DNA of 32,945 nucleotides from Oscillospiraceae bacterium (GCA_017501695.1 JAFVWL010000070.1:1-32945), one strand, 5' to 3'. Shown: positions 1 through 8,694, counted from the first letter of the stretch. The notes: generated by a model not told the origin, from the sequence alone. Made by a program: numbers and translations.

Positions 1-3
1 AAA

Positions 4-48
4 GGCCTTTTTGCTAATCGCAATTAGCAAAAAGGCCGCACATTTTTT
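4..48 (+). terminator. Intrinsic terminator of a gene left of the window
   Basis: A perfect 15-bp stem (4-18 with 23-37, loop CGCA) is followed by a T-run at 43-48. It probably ends a transcript arriving from left of the window. The A-run at 1-3 would also allow use on the minus strand. Confidence 0.7.
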
Positions 49-84
49 CTCCTTTGTCAAGCATTATTTCTAAAATTGTTACGA

Positions 85-122
85 AAAAGCTGGATCCCTC
101 ATTTCTGTGAGATCCAGCTTTT
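85..122. terminator. Possible second hairpin terminator
   Basis: A 12-bp stem (85-96 with 111-122) has A4 at one base and T4 at the other, the shape of a bidirectional terminator. The 14-nt loop is long, so strength is uncertain. Confidence 0.5.
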
Positions 123-288
123 CTTAACTTAATGACATTGAACCGAAAGGTTGGGGCTTTTTTGTCTGCGGTTGAGGTTTTTTGTATTATCTGAGTTCTA
201 TGTCCTCCAATTTCTGGATTCTACTTACAATTTTGCTCTGTCAAAATCTTTTTACATCCTGTAAAATTCATTTGTCAAAGTAATTTGA

Positions 289-317
289 TTGACAACATTA
301 TTGTTTTTTGTTAGGAT
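289..317 (+). promoter_or_regulatory. Sigma-A promoter of the Xre regulator at 352
   Basis: TTGACA at 289-294, a 17-bp spacer and TAGGAT at 312-317. The start codon follows about 34 bases later, after AAGGAGGT at 337-344. Confidence 0.75.
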
Positions 318-351
318 GCTTGTACAGGATATTTCGAAGGAGGTATTATGA

Positions 352-1035
352 ATGGAACTTGGTAGAAAACTTGCTGCTGCGAGAATGAAATCTGGATTGA
401 CGCAGGAAGAGGCCGCCGATGCATTAGGGATCTCCAGACAAACCCTTTCCAACTGGGAGAATGACAAAACAAGGCCTGATATTTCGCAAGCACAGCTTTT
501 GGCTGAGGTATATTCTGTGTGCCTTGATGATTTATTGGGTACGGAACATACATCAGAGGAAGTAGTTATTTCCGGTGAGGCAGAAACTGTTGTTGAAGGG
601 ACTAGACTCTATGAACGATTGGTGTTGACTAGCTATCTATCCGTGTATCTTTTGATGATTTTATGTTTTTATTCCGGTGCTGTGTTTGGCAATTCTTGGG
701 CGTTGTTTTTTGGAATCGTCTTTAACGGTCTCGGCTTGTATATTTTGACCGGTGTAGCTTCTCTTGTTGTTGGCTTGCTGAACTGCTGGCGGAAGTATAG
801 ATTACAGACTGTTGTGTTATTTGGCTTGGGGCATATGCTGTTTCCATGTTTGACATATAGATTGGCACATTTTTTATCTTCCAGTCACTTTACTTTTCCC
901 GACTACAGGGAAATAATCGGAGACCTGTCTGCAGGTTTACTCATTTCTGTTATCATGCTAGCTGCCGGTAGACTGATTTCATGGTTCATTGAGAAGCTTG
1001 ACAAGCTGACGGAAAAATTTGATCCAATTTCATGA
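352..1035 (+). CDS. Membrane-anchored Xre-family (HTH_3) regulator
   Basis: The product has 227 residues. Residues about 4-59 form a lambda-repressor-type helix-turn-helix (LTQEEAADALGISRQTLSNWEN), so it should bind DNA. From about residue 90 to the end there are about four hydrophobic segments, which would tether it to the inner face of the membrane. Clostridia often carry such fusions, and their signals are mostly unknown. The start at 352 is chosen because AAGGAGGT lies 7 bases upstream; an ATG at 348 runs into a stop at once. The gene is AT-rich compared with the window, which may mean recent acquisition. It converges on a second regulator of the same design at 1093-1887. The DNA-binding call is firm; the target and the signal are unknown. 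Confidence 0.85.
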   Translation: MELGRKLAAARMKSGLTQEEAADALGISRQTLSNWENDKTRPDISQAQLLAEVYSVCLDDLLGTEHTSEEVVISGEAETVVEGTRLYERLVLTSYLSVYLLMILCFYSGAVFGNSWALFFGIVFNGLGLYILTGVASLVVGLLNCWRKYRLQTVVLFGLGHMLFPCLTYRLAHFLSSSHFTFPDYREIIGDLSAGLLISVIMLAAGRLISWFIEKLDKLTEKFDPIS

Positions 1036-1054
1036 TGATAGTGTATATATAAAA

Positions 1055-1090
1055 GCAACTCCCTGTTCAGGCGAACGGGGAGTTGCGTTT
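1055..1090. terminator. Shared terminator between the convergent regulators
   Basis: A 14-bp stem (1055-1068 with 1073-1086, one G-T pair, loop AGGC) lies between the two stop codons. T-rich sequence follows on the plus strand and an A-rich flank precedes it, so it can serve both genes. Confidence 0.8.
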
Positions 1091-1092
1091 CT

Positions 1093-1887
1093 TCATTTTT
1101 TAGCTTTCCGATAGAGCAGTGCGGTCAGGATCGTGATTGGTACTGTTAAGAAGGCTGCGGCAACCATGTATATTTCCTCGTAGAAACCTGCGGCCAGACC
1201 GACATAAATGCAAAACATTAGGGCGAGAATGTACAGGAATGAAGTGGTCTTTCTCAATTTGGCATGATCCGGTTGATCCGGAAGCAAATTCCTGCGGATC
1301 AGGATTGGTGTGATCAAATACCAGTAGATTCCTATGGACAGGACAAAAGCAATTTCTGCCAGTAATACACCGAGACCGATTATGGAGATGAAGTCTGTTG
1401 AAAAGGCAGCAGGCAGTGTAAATGCGGCCAGGAAAATCAGAATGATTGCGTACCATATTTTGTGTTTGACCGTGATGAATGCGGTTTCGTTCGGCTGCGA
1501 AAGTACAAGCATGAGCGATGAGAAAGAACATAGAATAAAAGGAAGGTAGCCCCAGTTTCCACCCGGGATAATCGGGTCAATGATAGTTGCAAATATTATG
1601 GAAAGCAGGGAACCAAACACAGCGATCATTATGGGACGGAGGAAAGGTACGGGTTGATTCACGGTGTCGTGGATTGGAATATCAGAGGCTTTTTGATCTG
1701 TTATCAGAGCGTCTACGGTGGTTCCGAGAACCTCGGAAAGTGTAACCAGACTTTGGATGTCCGGCTCGGATTCGTTCCGCTCCCAGCGACTTACAGCCTT
1801 GTCAGAAACGCTGAGCTGCGCTGACAGCTGTTTTTGCGTGAGTCCTTTGGCTTTTCTTGCGGCAGCGATTCGTTGTCCAGTCGTCAT
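1093..1887 (-). CDS. Membrane-anchored Xre-family (HTH_3) regulator
   Basis: The product has 264 residues. The N-terminal helix-turn-helix (about 4-60, with LTQKQLSAQLSVSDKAVSRW) is followed by a short linker and, from about residue 80, some six hydrophobic segments ending in RKAKK. The predicted role is a membrane-tethered DNA-binding regulator. The design matches the neighbour at 352-1035, but the helix-turn-helix sequences differ clearly, so this is not a recent duplicate. A good ribosome-binding site (GGGAGGTG) lies just upstream, and a near-consensus promoter lies at 1917-1945. No partner gene (kinase or peptidase) is adjacent, so the signal cannot be read from context. Confidence 0.85.
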   Translation of the reverse strand: MTTGQRIAAARKAKGLTQKQLSAQLSVSDKAVSRWERNESEPDIQSLVTLSEVLGTTVDALITDQKASDIPIHDTVNQPVPFLRPIMIAVFGSLLSIIFATIIDPIIPGGNWGYLPFILCSFSSLMLVLSQPNETAFITVKHKIWYAIILIFLAAFTLPAAFSTDFISIIGLGVLLAEIAFVLSIGIYWYLITPILIRRNLLPDQPDHAKLRKTTSFLYILALMFCIYVGLAAGFYEEIYMVAAAFLTVPITILTALLYRKAKK

Positions 1888-1916
1888 GCGAACACCTCCC
1901 TGTGGTTTGTAGTTTC

Positions 1917-1945
1917 ATTATAGCTGATCGGGTGATTGTTGTCCA
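1917..1945 (-). promoter_or_regulatory. Sigma-A promoter of the minus-strand Xre regulator
   Basis: Read on the minus strand: TGGACA (1940-1945), 17-bp spacer, TATAAT (1917-1922). A 6-3-6 inverted repeat (TCTCGT-TTT-ACGAGA, 1967-1981) lies 21 bp upstream of the -35 box and could be an operator; that is a guess. Confidence 0.8.
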
Positions 1946-1993
1946 GTTTGAGGGCAGAGAAAAGACTCTCGTTTTACGAGAATATAGGAAAAT

Positions 1994-2017
1994 GCCCCGT
2001 CCGTTGCCGGACGGGGC
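1994..2017 (-). terminator. Terminator of the GH3 gene
   Basis: A perfect 10-bp GC-rich stem (1994-2003 with 2008-2017, tetraloop) is followed on the minus strand by ATTTTCC. It lies 46 bases past the GH3 stop codon. Confidence 0.75.
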
Positions 2018-2063
2018 GATTTTGCAGCCAAACCCGAAGGTTTAGCAGGAGGAGAGCTGGGGG

Positions 2064-5048
2064 TTACTTTTTCTTGGAAGCCTTGTAGGCGGCCTTGGCT
2101 TCCTTATAGACCTTGTATTCCTCGGTCTTCTTCAGCTTTGCGGTGCCCAGGACCCACATAACGATGCAGGGGATGGATGCGATGCCGAAGACGATGGCCA
2201 TGGTCCGCAGCGCAACAATGATCAGAGGCTCGGTAACCTTGATGGTGGTGTTGGGACCAACACCGTTCATGCCGCAGGAATTGGCGATGGCGTACAGGTT
2301 CTGATGGCAGGCTTCCCGCATGGCGCTGACCACGATGGGATCATTTTCATACAGCGGGAGCTGATCGGTGATATAGAAGGCCATCATGGAGTCATAGGTA
2401 GTGGTGCCGGCCATAACGCCGTCCACACCGTTGACGTACTGGGTCAGCACGTTATCGGTGATCTGCATACCATTGCAGCCCCACTCTTCCTTCAGGATAC
2501 CGGTGACCAGGTTGCGGTTTGCACCGGACCACTGGGTGCCCCAGCGGGTATAGGCCATCATAACGCCGTTGCCGCCGGCCTGAGAGGACTCCAGAGCGCC
2601 CTGGAAGGCCTTCAGATAGATTTCACGGGCGGACTGCTCATTGAGCCACACACCCAGACCAATGCGGTCCTGCTCGGTGTCGTTCAGAGCGAAGTGCTTC
2701 ATAACCACATGAACGCCCTTGCCTTCGATGCCGGTGACTTCGGCACGGCCAATGGCGGAGGACAGGTAGCCGTCTTCGGAGTAGTACTCGAAATTACGGC
2801 CTGCATAAGGAGTTCTGTGGGTGTTGGCGCCGGGGCCATAGAGGGTGGCCACGCCGGCAACCAGGCAGTCGTTGCCAACGATGTTGCCCATATCCTCAAC
2901 CAGTTCCTTATTCCAGGTTGCAGCCAGCACATCCTCGGAGGTCAGAGCAGTGGTTTCTACGCCCAGGGCGGAGCCGAAGAGGGTGACGGTCAGACCCTGA
3001 GGGCCGTTTTCATCACGGGTACCGGGAGCCTGGATGGATTCCACGGGCATATGCCAGTGGAAGGCATCACCAATCAGGGAAACCATTTCGTCGAAGGTGA
3101 GCTGATCCAGCAGGGTGTTCCACTTGGGATCATCGAAGTCCAGACCGATCATGTCATAGAGCTTCAGGCCGTTCTTGGCACCCAGGGTGGGCATGGCTGC
3201 GGCAGGATGGTCGGCGGGGTCATACTGAACGTTCTGCAGGTCGGCAATCAGACCTTCAGTCAGGGTGAGCTGAACGGGGCTCTTGGGCATGGTGCCGGTC
3301 CAGTCGTTCCGGGTCAGGTAAGTGATCTTCTCGGAGACATTGTCGTTCAGATTCAGGTTGGCATCGGAAAGCTTGTTGGTAATAGCGGTGCCGTTATCGC
3401 TGACGGCATGGGTTGTGGTGTCCAGCGTGGGGTTGTTCCAGACGGCGACCAGATCGGCATTTCCCTCGGCATCCATGCGGCCGTCGGTATTGGCGGGGGA
3501 GTAGCCCTTGGCGGCCAGAACGTTGTTCACGGCGTTGTGGGCATCGGCAGCAGCGGTGAAGTAGTAGTCACCGGCATCCAGAATGTAGGTCTTGGCGCCG
3601 TTGGCATCATAGCTGGCCACATCATCGCCGTCCACGGTAATGGTCAGGACCTGAGAAGCGCCGGGCTGCAGAATGTCGGTCTTTTCGAAACCAACCAGGG
3701 AAACGGAGGCCTTTTCCACACCGTTTTCAATGTCATACTGGGTGTAGGGGCTGGAGACATAGATCTCCACAGTCTGCTTGCCGGCCACATCGCCGGTGTT
3801 GGTGACGGTGACATTGATGGTGTAGGAGGTGGTGGCCTTATCGTAGTTCATGGACATATTGCTGAACTCGAAGGTGGTATAGCTCAGGCCGTAACCGAAG
3901 GGGAAGGCCACATCGTTGCCGTAGGCGTAATCGCCGGCGTTGCCGGTGCCCATGACGTAGTCTTCATAGCGGGTCTCATAGTACTTGTAACCCACATAAA
4001 TACCTTCCTGATAGATGATATACGTGCTGGCATCAGTGGGGATCCGGGAGGTGTCACCGGCGTATGTGGTGGGAACGGCGTTCTTCATGGCGGGGCTGGA
4101 GTAGTTGTCGTAGCAGTAGGTATCTACCAGACCGCCGGAGGGATTGATCTTGCCGGTGAGGATCTCAGCCACGCCGTTGATGCCGGTGATGCCCACGCCG
4201 CCGATCCACAGGCAGGCGTCCACATCATACTCGTTGTTCTTCAGGAAATCCACCTGCAGGGGGTTGGAGGTGTTGATCAGGACGATGATCTTCTTGATGG
4301 TGCCGGCTTTCTTCATGGCGGCAAGGTTTTCCATCATTTCCTTTTCGTTGGCGTCCAGAGCCAGGTAGTTGGTGGAGATGAAGTCCAGATCGGCACCCTC
4401 ACCGCCGACGCGAGAGAAGGTTACGATGGCGGCATCGCCGTAGGCGGAGACGCTGTTCTTCACATCGTCGGTATAAACGCTCCAGGGGGCTTCACCCACG
4501 GCGGAGCTGCCGGTAAAGCCGCCGGAGACCCGGGTGTAAGCGCTGCCTTCACCGGTCAGGTAGAAGTCCCACAGAGTGGGGTTGACGGTGACACCCACCT
4601 TTTCCAGGGCAGAACGGAGATTGTCCGCCTTGGACGCGTCCACGTTGGCGGAGCCGGTGCCGCCATAAACCACATTCACAGAGGAAGTGGAGAACAGGCT
4701 GACCTTGGCACCCTGGCCCAGGGGCAGGGCATTGTTGTTGTTCAGCAGCAGGGCGGCGCCTTCGCCTTCCACCTGCTTGACCAGCTCGTAGCCGCGGTTC
4801 AGCCGGTCTTCGGCAGTGGCGAAGTCAGAGGTGAAATACTTGGCGTTGGGGTCCTCGTCCACAAGCTCCCAGAAGTATGCACCGGTAAACAAGGCAACGG
4901 TGTTGTCAAACATTCCGAGGGCGACGGTGACGGGGGCCAGGATCAGGGCAAGGACCAGGCAGATGATGCCGGGAACCTTCCACCGGGTCACAAGCTTACG
5001 CTTGGCGCGCTTATAGGCTTTTTTCTCTTCTTTGTACGGCTTTGCCAT
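2064..5048 (-). CDS. Domain-permuted GH3 glycosidase with a membrane segment at each end
   Basis: The product has 994 residues and belongs to glycoside hydrolase family 3 (beta-glucosidase/beta-xylosidase type). Domain order is swapped relative to the common form. The alpha/beta sandwich domain comes first, with GGEGADLDF carrying the likely acid/base Glu and the conserved GKINPSGGL. A fibronectin-III-like part follows (about 380-500). The TIM-barrel domain comes last, with KHFALNDTEQDR (K784-H785) and the nucleophile Asp865 in MQITDN. The same swap is known from Ruminococcus albus and Butyrivibrio GH3 enzymes. Hydrophobic segments at about 25-47 and 940-967, flanked by Lys-rich tails, suggest both ends are cytoplasmic and the catalytic body is outside. 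Start: AGGAGG at 5057-5062, 8 bases upstream. It is probably a single-gene unit. Substrate is unknown. Confidence 0.88.
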   Translation of the reverse strand: MAKPYKEEKKAYKRAKRKLVTRWKVPGIICLVLALILAPVTVALGMFDNTVALFTGAYFWELVDEDPNAKYFTSDFATAEDRLNRGYELVKQVEGEGAALLLNNNNALPLGQGAKVSLFSTSSVNVVYGGTGSANVDASKADNLRSALEKVGVTVNPTLWDFYLTGEGSAYTRVSGGFTGSSAVGEAPWSVYTDDVKNSVSAYGDAAIVTFSRVGGEGADLDFISTNYLALDANEKEMMENLAAMKKAGTIKKIIVLINTSNPLQVDFLKNNEYDVDACLWIGGVGITGINGVAEILTGKINPSGGLVDTYCYDNYSSPAMKNAVPTTYAGDTSRIPTDASTYIIYQEGIYVGYKYYETRYEDYVMGTGNAGDYAYGNDVAFPFGYGLSYTTFEFSNMSMNYDKATTSYTINVTVTNTGDVAGKQTVEIYVSSPYTQYDIENGVEKASVSLVGFEKTDILQPGASQVLTITVDGDDVASYDANGAKTYILDAGDYYFTAAADAHNAVNNVLAAKGYSPANTDGRMDAEGNADLVAVWNNPTLDTTTHAVSDNGTAITNKLSDANLNLNDNVSEKITYLTRNDWTGTMPKSPVQLTLTEGLIADLQNVQYDPADHPAAAMPTLGAKNGLKLYDMIGLDFDDPKWNTLLDQLTFDEMVSLIGDAFHWHMPVESIQAPGTRDENGPQGLTVTLFGSALGVETTALTSEDVLAATWNKELVEDMGNIVGNDCLVAGVATLYGPGANTHRTPYAGRNFEYYSEDGYLSSAIGRAEVTGIEGKGVHVVMKHFALNDTEQDRIGLGVWLNEQSAREIYLKAFQGALESSQAGGNGVMMAYTRWGTQWSGANRNLVTGILKEEWGCNGMQITDNVLTQYVNGVDGVMAGTTTYDSMMAFYITDQLPLYENDPIVVSAMREACHQNLYAIANSCGMNGVGPNTTIKVTEPLIIVALRTMAIVFGIASIPCIVMWVLGTAKLKKTEEYKVYKEAKAAYKASKKK

Positions 5049-5086
5049 GGGGGATTCCTCCTGTTAATATAGATATAACCGTACTA

Positions 5087-5115
5087 ATTATATTGCAGGG
5101 TGTCACAGTTGTACA
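5087..5115 (-). promoter_or_regulatory. Probable promoter of the GH3 gene
   Basis: Minus strand: TGTACA (5110-5115), 17-bp spacer, perfect TATAAT (5087-5092). The -35 box is weak, so activity may need a regulator. Confidence 0.5.
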
Positions 5116-5161
5116 GGGGCACATTTGCACATGTGTGTCACTGAAACAAAAAAGAAACAAA

Positions 5162-5189
5162 ACTGCCTTGTGCAAAATCACAAGGCAGT
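5162..5189 (-). terminator. Terminator of the YfhO-TetR unit
   Basis: An 11-bp perfect stem (5162-5172 with 5179-5189) is followed on the minus strand by a T-rich tract (TTTGTTTCTTTTTTG). It lies 12 bases past the TetR stop codon. Confidence 0.85.
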
Positions 5190-5200
5190 CTTTGGGAATC

Positions 5201-5773
5201 TTATTTTTGCGATGGATAGATGGGGTTGGAAAGGTAATTAGTCACATATTCTGCCATTTCTTCGGGAGACTCCTGACAGTTATTGGAAATCCAATAGGCC
5301 AGTATGGCGAAAAAACTGGAAGCCAGCAGTATGCTTTTGATTTTTTCGGAGGGAAATTTTTGCTGTGTGGGGCAGGAGCGTCCGATGTGTTCCTCCTGGG
5401 CCAATTTCAGCGCGAATTTTGTCAATCTGGATTCCAGGCCGTTCTGCAGCAGCAGGCCCAGAATCTCCTGGTTTTTGCCGTACCAGAACCGGAAAAACCG
5501 GAGCAGAGATTGTTTGAGTGCCTCAGTGCCGGAAGAAAAATCAAACATGGAGGCCAGATTGCATGCCAGCATAAGGTCCTTGATGATGGCATCCATCAAA
5601 GCATCCTTGTTTTCAAAGTAATGATAAAAGGTCCGACGGGGAATGCTTGATTTCCGACAAATATCGGCAACGGAGATTTGATTGTATGGCTTGTGTCGCA
5701 GAAGCTCCAGGAAACTGTTCATCAGTAGTTGGTGACGCCGGACAGCGGGTTCTGTTTGGAGTTCGTTCAGCAT
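5201..5773 (-). CDS. TetR/AcrR-family transcriptional regulator
   Basis: The product has 190 residues. The N-terminal TetR helix-turn-helix spans about residues 10-57 (ISVADICRKSSIPRRTFYHYFENKDALM), with the typical TFYHYF motif. The all-helical C-terminal part would bind a ligand and dimerise. Start at 5773 is supported by GGAGA 7 bases upstream. The gene begins 31 bases after the YfhO-family gene with no visible terminator between, so the two are probably co-transcribed and the regulator may control its own operon. The effector cannot be told from sequence. A role for the neighbouring GH3 gene, which has its own promoter 40-65 bases beyond the GH3 start, is possible but unproven. Confidence 0.9.
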   Translation of the reverse strand: MLNELQTEPAVRRHQLLMNSFLELLRHKPYNQISVADICRKSSIPRRTFYHYFENKDALMDAIIKDLMLACNLASMFDFSSGTEALKQSLLRFFRFWYGKNQEILGLLLQNGLESRLTKFALKLAQEEHIGRSCPTQQKFPSEKIKSILLASSFFAILAYWISNNCQESPEEMAEYVTNYLSNPIYPSQK

Positions 5774-5804
5774 AGGGCATCTCCTTCAATTCGCGTTTCC
5801 GGAA

Positions 5805-8567
5805 TCAGGTTTTGTGATACCGCCCTTTTTTCAGGGAAGGCTTATAACACACCAGGATCAGTGCCACGAAGATCACAAGACACACCAGGGCGATGGTTCC
5901 GCCGATTTCAAAGGCCCGGTTTCGGTAGGTGAAGCTGACGGTATGGCTGCCTTGGGTCAGGGGAACGCCGATCATAACCTTGCCCACAAGCACGGGCTCC
6001 ACAGCCTGACCGTCTACGGTCACGTTCCAGTTGCCGTCCTGGGGGATGGAGGTGTAGAGTAATCCGTTGCGGTTGGCTTCGATGGTGCCCTCCACATAGG
6101 TGGTGGAGAATTCCGTCAGCTCAAGCGTGGCATCAGCCAGCACATCGTAGGCCTGCCAGAAAAGGGCTTCGTCCAGCAGGTAAGCCTTGGTGCTCAGGGA
6201 ACTTTTTTCGTTGGCGCCGCACTTGAACCGGATCTCTACCACATCTCCAGGCTCTACCTGACAGATGGACATCATCTGGGGCAGGGCGATGGATTCGGTA
6301 AACAGGGCGGTGCCGTTGAGGTAGACGGTGAAGCTGTTGCGCTTGGGCAGGTTCAGGTCCACACAAAGGAATCCGCTCTGACTCATGGTATAGGTGTAGT
6401 TGACGGTATCGGCGTTCTCGGTGCTGTAGGAGCAGGTTCCGTGGTTGGAGATGGCGGACAGCTTGGCGGTCTTGGAGTTGATGTCCAGGGCGCTGTAGGC
6501 CACGGGGAACCAGTATTCTCCGGAGATGCCCGTGGCTGCTTCCATCAGCTCGTTTTGGCTTTCAAAATGATTGCCGGACAGCGGGAGGTCCACATTGGCC
6601 AGTTGGTTATTCGCCAGGAAGCCCAGGGGCAGATAAGCCTTGTTTTCCAGCAGATACACATCCCCGTAATGATGGATTTCTTCAAAATAGGGGTTCGATT
6701 CCACGTCGCCATCCCGCTCGATCATATATTTCAGATTCAGGAACAGGTTAGCGATGGGAGAGCTTTCCTCCCAGAGATAACGGTTATAGTTGTTCTGGGC
6801 GGCATAGCCCAGACCTTGCATGAACTGGGTGGTTCGGACATTGGCGGAGCTTGTGAAGGTGGTGATGCCGTTGTAGCCGTTCAGAGCGCCGTCGTTCAGG
6901 GTTTGGGAGTGGGTGACTTCCGCCCGGTAGAACAGGGTGTCAGTCTCCCGTTCTTCCATGTAACGGATCATGGAAGCGGCATAGCTGGTGCCCCGGGGAT
7001 AGTTGCTCACATTGGTGCCGCCGAAGCTGATGCCGAAGGTGGCCAGGTTCATGCCCAACTCAATGGCCATGACCGCAGCAAGGGTCATCACCGCGCTGTT
7101 GCGGTGGCTGATCTGCCGCAGGACCACCCGTTTCTGGATTTCAGGTCCCGCGTCCCGGTGGCCCCGGATCCGCTTGAGGCCCAGAAAGAAGGTCAGCAGA
7201 TACAGCCCCAGGGCAATGGCATTGTAGAACACGAAATGGCGGAAATTTGCCAGGTGAATGTCCTCTAACCCAAAGTTCTTGGCGAAGGGCAGCACATCGT
7301 AAAGGCTGACAGCCGCCGTGGTAACCAGATCCCTGGAGCAGGCCAGGACCCCAACGGACAGCAGACCGGCTACCACATACTGCCAGGGTTTGAAGCTGCG
7401 GTGGAGCAGATAGGCCCGGTAGGCCATATACAGCAGCACGAAGCTGTACAGGAAGCTGAACCGGTAGGGAATCATATTGGGGAAGTGGAAGCCGTGCCAA
7501 ATATAGTCAAGCTGGCGAATGACGAAACTGGCATTGAGGAACAGCAGCAACGCAACGGAACAGAGCTTGTCCCGGAATTTCACCTGCTTGGCAGTCAGGA
7601 ACAAAAACGCCAGTACGACGGTACCCACACCGCAGTAAATGTTGGGCAGACCCTCGGATGCCTTGAAATTGGGAGAAATGCCGCCGCCCATGTTGCCGGC
7701 TACCTGACGCATGGCATCCAGCAGACCTTCCCAGGTGTGTTCGCTGGCGATGTTCAGCATAAAGGTGGAAGGGAAGCTATTGACGCTGGAATGGGTATTC
7801 TGCAGGGCTGCCAGAGCCGGCAGCTCCAGCACCAGGGTCATGCCGATGGCCAGCAGGGAGAACACCGCAATGCGGCACAGGTCCAGGAAGAACCGTTTGA
7901 AGCCCTGCCAGCGGCAGATCTGATACAGGAAGAACAGAATGAAAATGAACAGGCAGGTGAAGAAGCCTACATAATAGTTGGAATAGATGGACAGGAACAG
8001 AGTTACGGTGTAGAGGATGAATTTCTTGTCCCGCAGCAGATACACCATGCCCAAAACAACAAGTGGCAGCAGGGCGAAGGTATCCATCCACATAAGATTC
8101 CAGTGGTAGCCCATAGCCCAGGCGCACATACCGTAGAAAGAGCCGAAAAGGGCAATGGAAAGATCGTTGCGATGGAAGATGCCCTTCAGGAAAATGGCGA
8201 AGAACAAGCTGGCCAGGCCCATACGGATGGGAAGCAGAATGGAGAAATACTCCAGAAGGAATTCCTCGGGAATCAGTACGCTTAGCAGATTCAAAGGGCT
8301 TGCAAGATAGTAGGAGATCAGGCCCAGGTAATCCATACCCATGCCCACGCTCCAGCTCCAGAGCATATTTTCTCCGGACAGCAGGGCCTCCCGAAAATCC
8401 ACAAAGAAGGGATAGTATTGGTGATACATATCGGAATAGAGCATGGAGGTGCTGCCAAAGGGCTCAAAGCCCCGGATCATCATTAAGATACACATTCCGA
8501 AAAACGGAATGGAAAACGCGGCCAGAAGGTAGTCGTGTTTGTCCTTTTCTAAGGAAGCAATTTTCAT
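5805..8567 (-). CDS. YfhO-family polytopic membrane protein (GT-C-like)
   Basis: The product has 920 residues. It matches the YfhO family: an N-terminal membrane helix, then FGSTSMLYSDMYHQYYPFF, where acidic residues after the first helix are typical of GT-C-type glycosyltransferases. About a dozen hydrophobic segments run to about residue 500. A large soluble, presumably extracellular beta-rich region follows (about 510-880), then a last helix and a basic tail (KPSLKKGRYHKT). In Firmicutes, YfhO proteins are implicated in glycosylating lipoteichoic acid or other cell-surface polymers with lipid-linked sugars; the substrate here is inferred only from family. The start has GGAGG 7 bases upstream. 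It is the first gene of a likely two-gene unit with the TetR regulator. Confidence 0.88.
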   Translation of the reverse strand: MKIASLEKDKHDYLLAAFSIPFFGMCILMMIRGFEPFGSTSMLYSDMYHQYYPFFVDFREALLSGENMLWSWSVGMGMDYLGLISYYLASPLNLLSVLIPEEFLLEYFSILLPIRMGLASLFFAIFLKGIFHRNDLSIALFGSFYGMCAWAMGYHWNLMWMDTFALLPLVVLGMVYLLRDKKFILYTVTLFLSIYSNYYVGFFTCLFIFILFFLYQICRWQGFKRFFLDLCRIAVFSLLAIGMTLVLELPALAALQNTHSSVNSFPSTFMLNIASEHTWEGLLDAMRQVAGNMGGGISPNFKASEGLPNIYCGVGTVVLAFLFLTAKQVKFRDKLCSVALLLFLNASFVIRQLDYIWHGFHFPNMIPYRFSFLYSFVLLYMAYRAYLLHRSFKPWQYVVAGLLSVGVLACSRDLVTTAAVSLYDVLPFAKNFGLEDIHLANFRHFVFYNAIALGLYLLTFFLGLKRIRGHRDAGPEIQKRVVLRQISHRNSAVMTLAAVMAIELGMNLATFGISFGGTNVSNYPRGTSYAASMIRYMEERETDTLFYRAEVTHSQTLNDGALNGYNGITTFTSSANVRTTQFMQGLGYAAQNNYNRYLWEESSPIANLFLNLKYMIERDGDVESNPYFEEIHHYGDVYLLENKAYLPLGFLANNQLANVDLPLSGNHFESQNELMEAATGISGEYWFPVAYSALDINSKTAKLSAISNHGTCSYSTENADTVNYTYTMSQSGFLCVDLNLPKRNSFTVYLNGTALFTESIALPQMMSICQVEPGDVVEIRFKCGANEKSSLSTKAYLLDEALFWQAYDVLADATLELTEFSTTYVEGTIEANRNGLLYTSIPQDGNWNVTVDGQAVEPVLVGKVMIGVPLTQGSHTVSFTYRNRAFEIGGTIALVCLVIFVALILVCYKPSLKKGRYHKT

Positions 8568-8601
8568 AGAGGAACCTCCGGGATAAAATGGGTTATTTTA
8601 T

Positions 8602-8630
8602 ATATTACCACGTTTTTCCGCTGGGGTAAA
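8602..8630 (-). promoter_or_regulatory. Probable promoter of the YfhO-TetR unit
   Basis: Minus strand: TTTACC (8625-8630), 17-bp spacer, TAATAT (8602-8607). The region is AT-rich and lies 35 bases before the start codon. Confidence 0.55.
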
Positions 8631-8660
8631 GAGAATGGAGAAAATAATTTCAAAAAATTA

Positions 8661-8689
8661 CAGCCTGCCACGAAAAACGCGGCAGGCTG
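8661..8689 (-). terminator. Terminator of the PH-domain gene
   Basis: A 9-bp stem (8661-8669 with 8681-8689) is followed on the minus strand by TAATTTTTTG. It starts 6 bases past the stop codon at 8695. Confidence 0.85.
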
Positions 8690-8694
8690 CAAGC

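Larger units (their letters stand above)
1..351. other. AT-rich non-coding left end with terminators and a promoter
   Basis: No credible gene lies in these 351 bases. They hold a long perfect hairpin (4-37), a second hairpin (85-122), a small GNRA-capped hairpin (AACC-GAAA-GGTT, 141-152) followed by a T-run at 158-163, and the promoter of the regulator at 352. The stretch is visibly AT-richer than the rest of the window. The short reading frames on the minus strand here have no ribosome-binding site and no recognisable protein character. Confidence 0.6.

Noticed and set aside
311..553. Minus-strand frames over the start of the first regulator
   Set aside because: They overlap a gene with a clear helix-turn-helix, promoter and ribosome-binding site, and have none of their own.
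2304..5072. A 922-codon open frame antisense to the GH3 gene
   Set aside because: Codon bias of the real gene avoids TTA, CTA and TCA, so the opposite strand lacks stops. The translated product is Gly/Val/His-rich with no domain and no ribosome-binding site.
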